A stretch of 54,469 bases of DNA from Polaromonas sp. (GCF_013817205.1 NZ_JACDDD010000013.1:1-54469); one strand, 5' to 3'; counted from the first letter of the stretch, positions 1-9,672 are shown. The notes: generated by a model not told the origin, from the letters alone. Numbers and translations are program-made.

Positions 1-124
1 GCCCTATCGGATATATACCTCCGGCAGAAGCTGAGGCAAACTACTACCGGCAACTCGCCAGTCAAGCCTCCACGGTGGAGGCATGACTTAAACCAAACAG
101 CCTCCATGAAACCCGGGGCGATTC
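1..124 (+). mobile_element. Right end of an IS3-family insertion sequence
   Basis: After the OrfB stop, the DNA reads through to a stretch at about 93-124 (aaacagcctccatgaaaccc then ggggcgattca) that looks like the terminal inverted repeat of IS3-group elements. The element seems to end at or near base 124. The other end is outside the window, so neither the target duplication nor completeness can be judged. The insertion interrupts a minus-strand reading frame whose start is at 202. Confidence 0.7.
3..86 (+). CDS. IS3-family transposase (OrfB) C-terminal end, partial
   Basis: This is the last 27 codons of a gene that enters from outside the window. The visible end reads PIGYIPPAEAEANYYRQ and then a short tail before TGA at 84-86. 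The pattern I-P-P-A-E-x-E-x-x-Y-Y is the usual C-terminus of IS3-family OrfB, a DDE transposase. The catalytic core lies outside the window. The terminal inverted repeat follows directly, which supports the call. It is too short to name the IS subgroup. Confidence 0.8.
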   Translation, partial: PIGYIPPAEAEANYYRQLASQASTVEA

Positions 125-202
125 ATCCGTTTCAAAGTTGAATGTAATCGTGCCACCGCTGTGCGCGATTTCAGAAAATTCCGGCATATTGGAGAGAGTC
201 AT
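62..202 (-). pseudogene. 5' end of a host gene cut by the IS3 insertion
   Basis: A minus-strand ORF starts with ATG at 200-202. A GGAGAG-like stretch lies inside the coding part rather than ahead of it. It reads MTLSNMPEFSEIAHSGGT and then about 9 more residues of host sequence, ending near base 125. From there it runs into the IS3 end and stops at 62-64. About 26 residues are native and the rest is IS-encoded. I do not recognise the family. This looks like the N-terminus of a gene interrupted by the insertion, but it could be a chance ORF. Confidence 0.35.
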
Positions 203-280
203 TATTCAATGTTATGACAGTTGATTGCACAGCAATGAGGATGAGCCTCAGACTGCAAGGGAGCTGCTTGAGGCGAAAGA

Positions 281-343
281 TTGAAGCCAAATCGGCATCC
301 AGTCCTTACAGGACGGGCACAGGCAGCTATTAAAAATATAGCA
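281..343 (+). repeat. 63-bp interspersed repeat, copy A
   Basis: The unit starts ttgaagccaaatcggc and ends agctattaaaaatatagca. It aligns without gaps to copy B at 1113-1174. The 3' end is a small palindrome (GCTAT-N-ATAGC). This copy is intergenic, seven bases past the stop of the nucleotidyltransferase pseudogene. With copy B it brackets the nucleotidyltransferase cassette as a direct repeat. Confidence 0.8.
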
Positions 344-349
344 ACCGAT

Positions 350-804
350 TCAAAGCTGCTGTTTGAGGCGCGTCAGTGCTTCCCGGTCGATACGGTCCTT
401 GTCGCGGTAGTCGGTCTTGGTTTTGAGCAAGCCTTCAATATCCAGTGTCCGAATGGACACGCCATCGATCACCAGCGTTCGAACATGGTCCTGCAGGCTT
501 TCATAGGTCTGCCCGTTGGCGGCGAAGAGCAGATCGATCAGCACCGCGTCGGCGACGCGGATATTTTCCGGCTCGTCTGCGGGGGGCGCAAACCACTGAA
601 CGTCAAGCTCTTTGCTGGATGGCAGGAAGGCGAGTGCCTTGATCACGCGCCTGCCATTCTCGAGTGAGGAGGGCAGGAGGATGTCGATATCTTCCGTGCT
701 GCGGTTGAAGCCGTTGAGGCGAACCGCATGCCCGCCGACCAGAAGGTAGTCACGCCTTCGGCATGAAAGCGGCGCAACAGGTCGAGCAGGTCGTCGGGGT
801 TCAT
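350..804 (-). pseudogene. Nucleotidyltransferase (DUF6036/AbiEii-like), frameshifted
   Basis: The gene starts at ATG 802-804 with the sequence MNPDDLLDLLRRFHAEGV. A single missing base near 751 then throws it out of frame. Restoring one base joins it to YLLVGGHAVRLNG and STEDIDILLPSS, the G-G and D-x-D signature of a minimal nucleotidyltransferase fold. It then runs to the stop at 350, for about 151 residues in all. The ATG overlaps the stop of the upstream 77-residue gene as ATGA, so the pair was translationally coupled. Such stand-alone enzymes are common in toxin-antitoxin or defence pairs, but the function here is inferred. The frameshift may be real decay or a sequence error. Confidence 0.65.
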
Positions 805-1034
805 GGCTGGACTGGGGGAGTGTTGACCAACGGGCTGTTCAAGAGCCGTGCCTGCGCCAACTGCCGTGCGTCATCGATTTCGTTGAACACACGGTGGGGC
901 GCCCGCAGCACACCACGCGGCACAGGTATGCGCGCGGCGGCAAGCATCTGGTCCAGCGCCCGGCCGCGATGCCAGGCCTCCACGGGGTCCAGAATGAATT
1001 CGCTGCGGTTTTGTGTGCCTACGACTCGGGTCAT
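801..1034 (-). CDS. Small hypothetical protein, partner of the nucleotidyltransferase
   Basis: A 77-residue soluble protein beginning MTRVVGTQNRSEFILDPVEA. There are no membrane segments and no motif I can name. It is Arg-rich in the middle and ends VNTPPVQP. Its stop codon overlaps the start of the nucleotidyltransferase gene (ATGA), which indicates a two-gene operon. By position it could be an antitoxin or accessory partner. That is context inference only; the sequence itself does not show a function. Confidence 0.55.
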   Translation of the reverse strand: MTRVVGTQNRSEFILDPVEAWHRGRALDQMLAAARIPVPRGVLRAPHRVFNEIDDARQLAQARLLNSPLVNTPPVQP

Positions 1035-1112
1035 GCCTGATATCTTAGTTCAGCATGCGCGGATTGAGGCGTCTGTTCGAACGGAGCGCTTCAAAGGATC
1101 CGCGCGAAAGTT

Positions 1113-1174
1113 TTGAAGCCAAATCGGCTTCTAGCCCTTATCCGACGGGCGCAAGCAGCTATTGATTCGATAGC
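1113..1174 (+). repeat. 63-bp interspersed repeat, copy B
   Basis: Second copy of the ttgaagccaaatcggc repeat, in the same orientation as copy A and about 830 bp away. Its palindromic end (gctattgattcgatagc) supplies the TAG stop at 1159-1161 and the last four codons (LSNQ) of the CaiB-type gene read from the other strand. Confidence 0.8.
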
Positions 1175-2064
1175 GTGTGCAGCGGAATGTCTTTCTCTTG
1201 CGCCAGCTTGTCGAGTTGCTCACGGGTCTGAGTCAGCATGAAGGCGGCCACCGCTTGATGGGTCGCAGAAGCGAACATGGTGGTCATGTCCTTCATCTGC
1301 ACGCCGGCGGCTTCGCACAGGGCTGCTGCAAAGTGTGGCTCCAGCGCAGCCACTGCCGCACGCCCGTCCTTGCAGGCGTAGACGCGGTAGCCGGCATGCG
1401 CGCCACCGACTGAACCGGTGGGCTGCGTCAGGCCCCATTGGCGCGGCAGACCGAGGTAACTCGCCGCTTCGGACAGCGCGACTTCCAGAAACACGCCCTG
1501 CGGATGCGGCTCGCCAGTGCCTGCATAGGGTTCACGCTGGCGCAACGCGGCCTGCAGCACTGCCTCGCTGGCCATCAGCGAGCCGCTCATGTCGGCATAC
1601 AGCGTGGGTGGCAGGTCCATCCCGGTAAGCAGGTCGTTGTGGGCCATGTAGGTGAGATCGTGGCCGGGCTCTTCGCCCAGAGCGCCGGGCGCACCGACGA
1701 TGGCGACATGCGAGAGCGCCGGGTAAAGCGAGTGGATTTTCTTCCAGCCGAGGTCGAGTTTCTCGATGGCCGAGGGGCGAAACGAGGTGAGCAGTACATC
1801 GGTCTTTTCAAGCTCGCGGTGCAGCATCTTCTGGCCGGCTTCGCTTTTCAGGTCGGCAGTCAGCACCTTCACGCCCTCATGCAGCTGCGCATAGGCCGGC
1901 TTGTTGTACAGGCCCATGGGATCGCCGGCGGGCGGCTCCAGCTTGACGCAGGTGGCGCCCATCTGCCGGCAACGCATCAGCGCGGCCGGGCCGGGCAGAT
2001 TGAGCGCCAGGCTCAGGATACGCGTGCCCTGCAGCGGCTGGAAAGAGGGGGGAGTGGATGGCAT
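1159..2064 (-). CDS. CoA-transferase, family III (CaiB/BaiF), AMACR-like
   Basis: The product is 301 residues. It starts after AGGAGACTTCCCCC, a good ribosome-binding site. The N-terminus (LQGTRILSLALNLPGPAA) and LEPPAGDPMG match the CoA-binding fold of family III transferases. GHDLTYMAHNDLL carries the aspartate that family members use as nucleophile or acid/base, in the GHDxxY form typical of alpha-methylacyl-CoA racemases. The family moves CoA between carboxylic acids or epimerises 2-methylacyl-CoA. At 301 residues it is shorter than the usual 360-400. The last residues come from repeat copy B, so the native C-terminus may have been trimmed. The substrate is unknown. Confidence 0.8.
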   Translation of the reverse strand: MPSTPPSFQPLQGTRILSLALNLPGPAALMRCRQMGATCVKLEPPAGDPMGLYNKPAYAQLHEGVKVLTADLKSEAGQKMLHRELEKTDVLLTSFRPSAIEKLDLGWKKIHSLYPALSHVAIVGAPGALGEEPGHDLTYMAHNDLLTGMDLPPTLYADMSGSLMASEAVLQAALRQREPYAGTGEPHPQGVFLEVALSEAASYLGLPRQWGLTQPTGSVGGAHAGYRVYACKDGRAAVAALEPHFAAALCEAAGVQMKDMTTMFASATHQAVAAFMLTQTREQLDKLAQEKDIPLHTLSNQ

Positions 2065-2180
2065 GGGGGAAGTCTCCTGCGTTCGGCGGGCGGGGGCGCT
2101 ACGCCGTTTCGAGGCTGACCTTACCAGACTCGCCGGCGCCGTTGTGCCGCCAGGTTTGGCACTGCGCTAAGGTGAAATCA

Positions 2181-2222
2181 GAAACTAATTTATGTTTTAC
2201 AGTAACTAATTATTGTTTTGCA
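2181..2222 (+). promoter_or_regulatory. Two tandem 21-bp AT-rich repeats upstream of the DUF2975/XRE pair
   Basis: The segment is two copies of a 21-base unit: gaaactaatttatgttttac (plus a) at 2181-2201 and gtaactaattattgttttgc (plus a) at 2202-2222. The 21-bp period is two helical turns, so a dimeric regulator could bind both on one face. The DNA is far more AT-rich than its surroundings and sits 45 bp before the next start codon. It is a likely promoter/operator, perhaps for the XRE protein encoded by the operon itself. Confidence 0.55.
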
Positions 2223-2266
2223 GAAATTATGCGGCATACTGGCCCCCTTAACTCAGGGGGTACCCC

Positions 2267-2836
2267 ATGAAATCCACATTGACTGCCGCCACGCTGTCGG
2301 GGCCGGAAGTGCAGCGCCTGAACAGTGCTTTTGCCTTGGCCTGTGCCCTGCTGGCCGTGGCGTTGCCGCTGGCCGTGATGTACCAGCTGATGACCACGCC
2401 GACCGAGGGTTTGCTGCTGCGCGCCGGCGTCAGCCTGTCGGCGGTGCAGGTCGCGATGCTGAATGTAGAGATGTGGCAGCGCGTGCTGGCGGTGGGCTTG
2501 GGGCTGTTGCCGGTGTGCTGCGCGTCTTACGGCCTGGTCTGCGCCATGCGCTGCTTTTCGGGGTTTTCGCAGGGCGAATATTTGAGCCTGCGCACAGTGC
2601 GTTACCTGCGCGGTTTTGCCGCCGGTTTTTTTGCATCGGTGGTCGCGGGCTTTTTTGTGGCCATGGCCATCAGCTTGGTGCTGACCCTGGGTGCGCCTGC
2701 CGGGCAGCGCGCACTGGCCGTGGGCCTGGGCAGCAACGAGTTGATCACACTGCTGTTCGCCGGCATGGTCTGGCAGATTGCCGCCGTGATGTCGCGTGCC
2801 GTGGCGCTGGCCGAAGAAAACGCGCAGTTCGTTTAG
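2267..2836 (+). CDS. DUF2975 family membrane protein
   Basis: The product is 189 residues with four predicted membrane spans, at about 20-43, 70-95, 113-140 and 158-178. The spacing and the FSGFSQGEYLS turn between spans 2 and 3 fit DUF2975. Members of this family usually sit next to a small YozG-like XRE regulator, and one follows here after 19 bases. The biochemical role of the family is not established. The ATG follows a GGGGGTACCCC stretch in place of a classical ribosome-binding site. Confidence 0.75.
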   Translation: MKSTLTAATLSGPEVQRLNSAFALACALLAVALPLAVMYQLMTTPTEGLLLRAGVSLSAVQVAMLNVEMWQRVLAVGLGLLPVCCASYGLVCAMRCFSGFSQGEYLSLRTVRYLRGFAAGFFASVVAGFFVAMAISLVLTLGAPAGQRALAVGLGSNELITLLFAGMVWQIAAVMSRAVALAEENAQFV

Positions 2837-2855
2837 CCAGTCAGTCAGCTCTCTC

Positions 2856-3077
2856 GTGTCCATCGTTGTCAAACTCGATGTGATGCTGTCGGAACGCAAG
2901 GCCAGGTCCAAGGATCTTGCGGCCTACGTCGGCATCACCGAAGCGAACCTGTCGCTGCTCAAGCAGGGCAAGGTCAAGGGCGTGCGTTTCGACACCCTGA
3001 TGAAGATCTGCGAGTTTCTCGACTGCCAGCCAGGGGATTTGCTGGTCTATCAGGGCGAGGGCGATATCCAGCGTTGA
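2856..3077 (+). CDS. Small XRE-family transcriptional regulator (YozG-like)
   Basis: I place the start at GTG 2856, giving 73 residues beginning VSIVVKLDVMLSERKARSK. The longer upstream frame overlaps the DUF2975 gene and reads as noise. The core is a minimal helix-turn-helix: SKDLAAYVGITEANLSLLK, then KVKGVRFDTLMKICEFLDCQPGDLL. This is typical of the tiny regulators paired with DUF2975 proteins. It probably controls its own operon through the tandem repeats at 2181-2222. It ends 13 bases before the convergent pobA stop. Confidence 0.8.
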   Translation: MSIVVKLDVMLSERKARSKDLAAYVGITEANLSLLKQGKVKGVRFDTLMKICEFLDCQPGDLLVYQGEGDIQR

Positions 3078-3090
3078 GCCCGCGCCCTCC

Positions 3091-4302
<1,212 letters not shown>

Positions 4303-4381
4303 CTAGCGTAGATGGAGCGCACTGCCCTGACCATACGCTGCGACGGGCCGGATGGCCCCTTTGCACGATCAACGGGAAGCT

Positions 4382-4398
4382 TGTGCGATGATCGCGCA
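4382..4398. promoter_or_regulatory. IclR-type palindromic operator between pobA and its regulator
   Basis: TGTGCGATGATCGCGCA is a near-perfect 17-bp palindrome (TGYGCGAT-N-ATCGCRCA). It ends directly before the regulator's ATG at 4399. As I recall, IclR members controlling protocatechuate and 4-hydroxybenzoate genes bind related CGAT-containing palindromes. Its position suggests autorepression of the regulator and possible control of pobA. Confidence 0.55.
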
Positions 4399-5238
4399 AT
4401 GAGCACTGTTTCCACCCCGCCCAGCCGGACCGCAGGCGAACTGCTGGGCAAGCGGCCGATTGCGAAGGCCGACCTGATAGAAGGCATGGCCAAAGGCATG
4501 GCCGTGCTGGAGAGTTTTGACTTTCAGCGCCAGCGACTCAATGCAACGCTGGCAGCAGAGCGTGCCGGCATCACGCGGGCTGCGGCGCGGCGCCATTTGC
4601 TCACCTTGGCGCACCTGGGTTATCTGGAAACCGATGGGGGGTACTTCTGGCTCGCAGCGAAGGTGTTGCGGTTTTCGGGCAGCTACCTGGCCTCGGCCCG
4701 CTTGCCGCGCGCCGTCCAGCCGACCTTGAACCGGCTCGCTGCCCAGACTCAGGAGTCGTTTTCAGCGGCGGTCCTCGATGGGGATGAAATCGTGATTGTC
4801 GGGCGCAGTGGCTACGAATGGAAAAGTGGGGCAGACAACGCAGCGCGGGTGTTGGCTTACGGTTTGCATCTGGGTGCAAGGCTGCCTGCTCACGCCACCT
4901 CTACCGGGCGCGTTTTGCTGGCGGGGAAAACAAAAACGGAATTAACGCAGTGGCTCAAGGGCCGGGCGCTGGCGCGACTGACCACACACACCACGACTGA
5001 CCTTAAACAATTTCGCGCGTTGGTCGATCAGGTTCGCGCAGATGATTGTTGTCTGGCCGGTGAAGAACATGAGTTGGGTGTGCATGCCCTGGCGGTGCCT
5101 CTGCGCAACATGCAAGGGGAAACAGTCGCCTCGCTCAACGTCGTGGCTTCACCGCAGCGCGTGTCGGTGCAGACGATGCAGAGAGATTTTCTGCCTTTGC
5201 TGCTAGATGCAGCGCGGGAACTGCGTCAGCTACTGTAA
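4399..5238 (+). CDS. IclR-family transcriptional regulator (PobR/PcaR-like)
   Basis: The product is 279 residues, starting at ATG 4399 (MSTVSTPPSRTAGELLG). The longer frame from 4312 overlaps the operator and has no domain content. The N-terminal winged helix-turn-helix covers MAVLESFDFQRQRLNATLAA and TRAAARRHLLTLAHLGYLE. The C-terminal effector domain contains RLPAHATSTGRVLLA and ALAVPLRN, the standard IclR sequences. Divergent from pobA, it is probably the 4-hydroxybenzoate-responsive activator. It ends five bases before the convergent aapP stop. Confidence 0.88.
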   Translation: MSTVSTPPSRTAGELLGKRPIAKADLIEGMAKGMAVLESFDFQRQRLNATLAAERAGITRAAARRHLLTLAHLGYLETDGGYFWLAAKVLRFSGSYLASARLPRAVQPTLNRLAAQTQESFSAAVLDGDEIVIVGRSGYEWKSGADNAARVLAYGLHLGARLPAHATSTGRVLLAGKTKTELTQWLKGRALARLTTHTTTDLKQFRALVDQVRADDCCLAGEEHELGVHALAVPLRNMQGETVASLNVVASPQRVSVQTMQRDFLPLLLDAARELRQLL

Positions 5239-5243
5239 GCGGG

Positions 5244-5987
5244 TCAGTGCCCCAGGATTTTGGAGAGGAAGTCCCGGCTGCGCTCATTTTGCGGGTTGTT
5301 GAAAAAGTCGTGCGGATTGTTTCGCTCGACGATCTGGCCCTGGTCCATGAAGATCACGCAATTGGCAACCGCTTTGGCAAAACCCATTTCGTGTGTCACG
5401 CACACCATGGTGATGCCCTGTTCGGCCAATTCGATCATCACATCGAGCACCTCTTTGATCATCTCGGGGTCAAGAGCCGAGGTGGGCTCGTCAAACAACA
5501 TGATCTTGGGCGTCAGGCACAGCGCGCGCGCAATCGCCACGCGCTGCTGCTGCCCCCCCGAAAGCTGCAGCGGGTACTTGCCGGCCTGCTCGGCAATGCG
5601 CACGCGCTCCAGCTGCTGCATGGCCTTTTCTTCGGCTTCTTTTTTGGGCAGCTTGCCCACCCACATCGGCGAGAGCGTGAGATTTTCCAGCACGGTCAGG
5701 TGTGGAAACAGGTTGAATTGCTGGAACACCATGCCCACTTTCTTGCGCACTTCGTCAATCGCCTTGACGTCGTCCGCCAGTTCAACGCCGTCCACCACCA
5801 GACGGCCTTGCTGATGCTCTTCGAGTCGGTTGATGCAGCGTATGAGCGTGGATTTGCCGGAGCCCGACGGACCGCAAATCACGATGCGCTCGCCGCGCGC
5901 CACTTGCAGGTCGATATCGCGCAACACATGGAAGTTGTTGCCGTACCACTTGTTGACTTTGTCAAAGGTAATGATGGGTTCAGACAT
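5244..5987 (-). CDS. aapP: Amino-acid ABC transporter ATP-binding protein
   Basis: The product is 247 residues from the ATG at 5985-5987 ([17 protein letters not shown]). Walker A is GPSGSGKST at 39-47. The signature [14 protein letters not shown] is followed by Walker [13 protein letters not shown] and the switch histidine in CVTHEMGFA. It is the energising subunit for polar amino-acid uptake (PAAT family) and the last gene of aapJQMP. A 38-base gap separates it from aapM. Confidence 0.92.
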   Translation of the reverse strand: MSEPIITFDKVNKWYGNNFHVLRDIDLQVARGERIVICGPSGSGKSTLIRCINRLEEHQQGRLVVDGVELADDVKAIDEVRKKVGMVFQQFNLFPHLTVLENLTLSPMWVGKLPKKEAEEKAMQQLERVRIAEQAGKYPLQLSGGQQQRVAIARALCLTPKIMLFDEPTSALDPEMIKEVLDVMIELAEQGITMVCVTHEMGFAKAVANCVIFMDQGQIVERNNPHDFFNNPQNERSRDFLSKILGH

Positions 5988-6025
5988 GGGAAGGGCGGTT
6001 GGGGTTGGCAGACGTTTGAAGACGG

Positions 6026-7132
6026 CTAGCGCAGCTTGCTGACAGTGACCTGTTTCTCGACCCATTGGCTGTAACGCGACATCGAGAAGCAGAAGACAAA
6101 ATAAATCAGCGCAATGAAGAGGTAGCCTTGCAGCTTGTACGGTTTCCAGTCAGCGTCCGCGTTGATAGCCATGTCCAGCGCGCCGGTGAGGTCGTACAAG
6201 CTCACGATGCTTACTAGCGACGTGTCTTTGAAGATGGAGATAAAACTGTTGACGATGCTGGGCACCACCATGGCCAGGGCCTGCGGCAGCACGATCTTGC
6301 GCTGGGTTTGCCAGTACGACAGGCCCAATGTGGCCGCTGCCTCCATCTGGCCCTTGGGAATGGCCTGCAGGCCGCCGCGTATGACTTCTGCGAGGTAGGC
6401 GGCGGCAAACAAAGTGATGCCCACCAGCACACGAATCAGCACGTCGATGGTCAAGCCCTGTGGCATGAACAGCGGGAACATGAACGAGGCCATGAACAAC
6501 ACCGAGATCAGCGGCACGCCGCGAATCAGCTCCACATAAATGGTGCAAAAAACCCGGATCGCCGGCAGATTGGAGCGCCGACCAAGAGCTACCACCAACG
6601 CAATCGGAAACGCCATGACGATCGACAGGGTTGACAACAGGATGGTCAGCGGCAGGCCGCCCCATCGGTCGGTCTCCACTTTGGCCAGGCCCAGCGTGTC
6701 GCCATACATCAGGACAAAAAACACCACCAGCACTACCGCCCACAGTCCGGCCAGCCAAGGCTTCCAGAACGGGCGCATGCAGCTGGCTACCAGCATGACC
6801 AGCATCAGCAGCGTGGCCACCAACGGGCGCCACTGCTGCTCGAACGGGTAGCGGCCAAAAATAATGAGCCGGTATTTTTCCGCCACTACGCCCCAACAAG
6901 CACCGAAGCCTTCGGCAGCGCGGCAAGCCTTGAGGTCAGGCGCCCAGACCGCGCTGAACAGGGCCCAGTTGAGAAACTGCGGCACAAACCACAGCAAGAG
7001 GCCGCCCAGGATGATGGTTGAACTGGCGGTTTTCCAATCAGCAAACAGGTTGCTGCGCAGCCAGGCCAGCAAGCCCTCTGTATTCACGGGGGGCGGACGC
7101 GGGGGAATCGGTTGAAAGGTGGGGGCGCTCAT
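6026..7132 (-). CDS. aapM: General L-amino-acid ABC transporter permease
   Basis: The product is 368 residues with about eight membrane spans. The HisM/GlnP-type inner-membrane domain follows a long N-terminal extension, typical of AapM. The EAA loop reads [20 protein letters not shown]. It pairs with AapQ to form the channel. It lies 16 bases after aapQ and is surely cotranscribed. Confidence 0.92.
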   Translation of the reverse strand: MSAPTFQPIPPRPPPVNTEGLLAWLRSNLFADWKTASSTIILGGLLLWFVPQFLNWALFSAVWAPDLKACRAAEGFGACWGVVAEKYRLIIFGRYPFEQQWRPLVATLLMLVMLVASCMRPFWKPWLAGLWAVVLVVFFVLMYGDTLGLAKVETDRWGGLPLTILLSTLSIVMAFPIALVVALGRRSNLPAIRVFCTIYVELIRGVPLISVLFMASFMFPLFMPQGLTIDVLIRVLVGITLFAAAYLAEVIRGGLQAIPKGQMEAAATLGLSYWQTQRKIVLPQALAMVVPSIVNSFISIFKDTSLVSIVSLYDLTGALDMAINADADWKPYKLQGYLFIALIYFVFCFSMSRYSQWVEKQVTVSKLR

Positions 7133-7148
7133 GAGATAAATTTCCTGA

Positions 7149-8324
7149 TCAGCGTTCCTTGATGGCCACGCGCGCGTTGTACCAATTCATCAGCACCGAG
7201 GTGAGCAGCGAAATGCTCAGGTAGACAGCCATCAGAATGGCAATACATTCCACGGCGCGCCCGGTCTGGTTCATCGCGGTGTTGGCAATCGAGACAATAT
7301 CGGGGTAGCCAATCGCCACCGCCAGGGAAGAGTTTTTGGTCAGGTTCAAATACTGGTTGGTCAACGGCGGAATGATCACACGCAAGGCCTGGGGCAGCAT
7401 CACCAGCCGGATCTCCAGATTGCGGTCCAGTCCCAGCGCGGCGGCGGCTTCGCCTTGGCCCGCGGGAACCGAGGCAATGCCCGAACGCACGACCTCGGCA
7501 ACGAAAGCAGCGGTGTAAACCGTCAGACCCAGCAAAATCGCCAGAAATTCCGGGGTGAGGGCGCCACCCTCTTCAACGGAGAATTCGCCTTTGACCGGCA
7601 TGTTCATCACGGTCGGCGCGCCACCCAGCAACCAGCCCAGCAGGCCTGTCGCCACGACGAGGCCCACAGGAACCCAGAACATGCTTTTGGCAATGCCGGT
7701 GGCTTCAAATCGCTTGAGAGCCCACAGGCGATAAGTCCAGGCGAACACGACACCAGCGATCAGACCGACGGCAGCCCAGGCTTGGCCGGCCTCCCAAACC
7801 GGAATCGGAAAATTCACCCCGCCTTTGCTTAAAAAGAAGGGGCCGACTTTCCAGGCATCCTGGATCGGCGGCAACACCTCGGTCATCACCAGGTACCACA
7901 TCAGCAACTGGAGCAGCACCGGGATATTGCGAAAGCACTCGACGTAAGCCGAGCACAGGCCGCGCACCAGGGCGTTGCGGGAGAAACGGCCGACGCCCAG
8001 CAGTGTGCCCAGAATGGTCGAGAAAATAATGCCCGCAACAGCGACCCGCAGGGTGTTGCTCAAACCGACCCCAAAGGCGCGCCAGTAAGACTCGGCCGAA
8101 TCAAAGGGAAAAAGACTCTCGCCTATCGAAAAACCGGCCGGCTGGCTTAAAAAATCGAAGCCGCTCTGAATGCCGCGCACCCGCATGTTGTAAAGGGTAT
8201 TGGAGGCTAAAAACCAGACCATCAGGCCAATCACGGCAGCGGCGATGACCTGGTAAACCAAGCCCCTGAAAGCCTTACTTCGCCAGGACCAGTTGCTCTT
8301 TTTTGGGGGGCTCTTCAGTGACAT
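7149..8324 (-). CDS. aapQ: General L-amino-acid ABC transporter permease
   Basis: The product is 391 residues from ATG 8322-8324 (MSLKSPPKKSNWSWRS). The frame upstream of this start is not AapQ-like. It has the long periplasmic insertion typical of AapQ and an EAA loop GEAAAALGLDRNLEIRLVMLP. It forms the heterodimeric channel with AapM. Confidence 0.92.
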   Translation of the reverse strand: MSLKSPPKKSNWSWRSKAFRGLVYQVIAAAVIGLMVWFLASNTLYNMRVRGIQSGFDFLSQPAGFSIGESLFPFDSAESYWRAFGVGLSNTLRVAVAGIIFSTILGTLLGVGRFSRNALVRGLCSAYVECFRNIPVLLQLLMWYLVMTEVLPPIQDAWKVGPFFLSKGGVNFPIPVWEAGQAWAAVGLIAGVVFAWTYRLWALKRFEATGIAKSMFWVPVGLVVATGLLGWLLGGAPTVMNMPVKGEFSVEEGGALTPEFLAILLGLTVYTAAFVAEVVRSGIASVPAGQGEAAAALGLDRNLEIRLVMLPQALRVIIPPLTNQYLNLTKNSSLAVAIGYPDIVSIANTAMNQTGRAVECIAILMAVYLSISLLTSVLMNWYNARVAIKER

Positions 8325-8426
8325 CGCAACGTGGATAGGCGTGTTGGGTAAATCAGATGGATGACACGGTCGGCGGCGTGCCTTGGAAGACTGGTTAGCG
8401 GTAATCAAGACTTGGAAAAAAGCGTC

Positions 8427-8456
8427 GCCGGTCCTGCAAAGCTGCAGGCGACCGGC
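8427..8456 (-). promoter_or_regulatory. Stem-loop between aapJ and aapQ
   Basis: GCCGGTC-CTGCA pairs with TGCAG-GC-GACCGGC around a short loop, giving about 12 bp with one bulge. It lies in the 169-base gap between the binding-protein gene and the first permease gene. Such hairpins commonly protect the binding-protein mRNA or attenuate read-through, so that the binding protein is made in excess. That role is inferred from position. Confidence 0.5.
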
Positions 8457-8493
8457 AACGCCATCAAGAAAACCGCCTCATGGCATCAGCGTA

Positions 8494-9528
8494 TCAGCGC
8501 AGCGGATAGGCGTACATCAAGCCGCCCTTGTTCCATTGGTTGTTGATGCCGCGCGGCAGGCCCAGTGCCGACTTCGGTCCGACGTTGCGCTCGAAAATCT
8601 CGCCGTAGTTGCCCGTAGCCTTGATCGCCCGACCCATCCAGTCCTTGTCCAGGCCCAGCAGCTTGCCGGTGTCTTCGCCGGTGCCCAGGATGCGCTTGAC
8701 TACCGGGTCCTGGCTGGTGTTTTTGAGCTGGTCAACGTTGGCCTGGGTGATGTCGTACTCTTCGGCCTCGATCAGCCCATAGATCACCCATTTGACGATG
8801 GCGAACCATTCGTCATCACCGCGGCGCACCATGGGCCCCAGTGGCTCTTTGGAGACCAGCTCGGAGAGAATGACATGGTCGTCGGGCTTGGTGGCGACCT
8901 TGTTGCGGATGGAGGCCAGGCCGGACGCATCGGTGGTGTAGGAGATGCAGCGACCTGCAAAGTAGGCAGCGGTTGCCGCTTCTTCTTTCTCGAACACCAC
9001 GGGCTTGATGTTCAGGTTGTTCGTCTTGGAGTAATCGGTCAGGTTCTTCTCGGTGGTGGTGCCCGACTGCACACACACGGTCTGGTTCTTGAACTGCTTG
9101 GGGTTCTTGATGTTGCTCTTTTTGGGAACGATGAAACCCTGGCCGTCGTAATAGGTCACCACGGTGCTGTGCAGGCCCAGCGAGGCATCGCGGGTGAGGG
9201 TCAAGGTGGTGTTGCGGGAGAGCACGTCGATCTCGCCGGACTGCAGCGCGGTAAAACGCTGCTGCGCCGTCAACGGCACGTATTTCACTTTTTCGGGGTC
9301 CGAGAGCACGGCAGCGGCCACGGCACGACAGACATCAACGTCCAGTCCGGTCCATTTGCCACTGGAGTCGGCGGCTGAAAACCCCGCCAAACCGGTGTGC
9401 ACACCACACACCACTTGCCCGCGTGACTTGATGCCATCCAGTGTTTTACCAGCCATGGCGGGGGCTGCGGACAGCAAGCCAGCAGCCGCAAGCGCCAGGG
9501 CGAGCCATGATTTGCTAGATTTATTCAT
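8494..9528 (-). CDS. aapJ: General L-amino-acid ABC transporter periplasmic binding protein
   Basis: The product is 344 residues from ATG 9526-9528. It has a clear signal peptide (MNKSSKSWLALALAAAGLLS, cleavage after AMA). The mature start is GKTLDGIKSRGQVVCGVHTG, and DVDVCRAVAAAV and LSRNTTLTLTRD are AapJ hallmarks. It delivers polar amino acids to AapQM. The first gene of the operon. A GGAGACC ribosome-binding site precedes the start. Confidence 0.93.
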   Translation of the reverse strand: MNKSSKSWLALALAAAGLLSAAPAMAGKTLDGIKSRGQVVCGVHTGLAGFSAADSSGKWTGLDVDVCRAVAAAVLSDPEKVKYVPLTAQQRFTALQSGEIDVLSRNTTLTLTRDASLGLHSTVVTYYDGQGFIVPKKSNIKNPKQFKNQTVCVQSGTTTEKNLTDYSKTNNLNIKPVVFEKEEAATAAYFAGRCISYTTDASGLASIRNKVATKPDDHVILSELVSKEPLGPMVRRGDDEWFAIVKWVIYGLIEAEEYDITQANVDQLKNTSQDPVVKRILGTGEDTGKLLGLDKDWMGRAIKATGNYGEIFERNVGPKSALGLPRGINNQWNKGGLMYAYPLR

Positions 9529-9672
9529 GAGGGTGGGTCTCCTGTTTGAGTGTTCAATGAAACATGTCTGGGAATGGCGTGTACTTATTTCCGCAGAGCA
9601 CCGGGCGATGGTGCGCGCAAAAAACACACGGAGCTATCCGGGCTGACCCTGACGGCAAGACAAACCTTGAAG

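Noticed and set aside
281..667. Plus-strand ORF of 128 codons
   Set aside because: It is antisense to the nucleotidyltransferase pseudogene and begins inside repeat copy A; no family resemblance.
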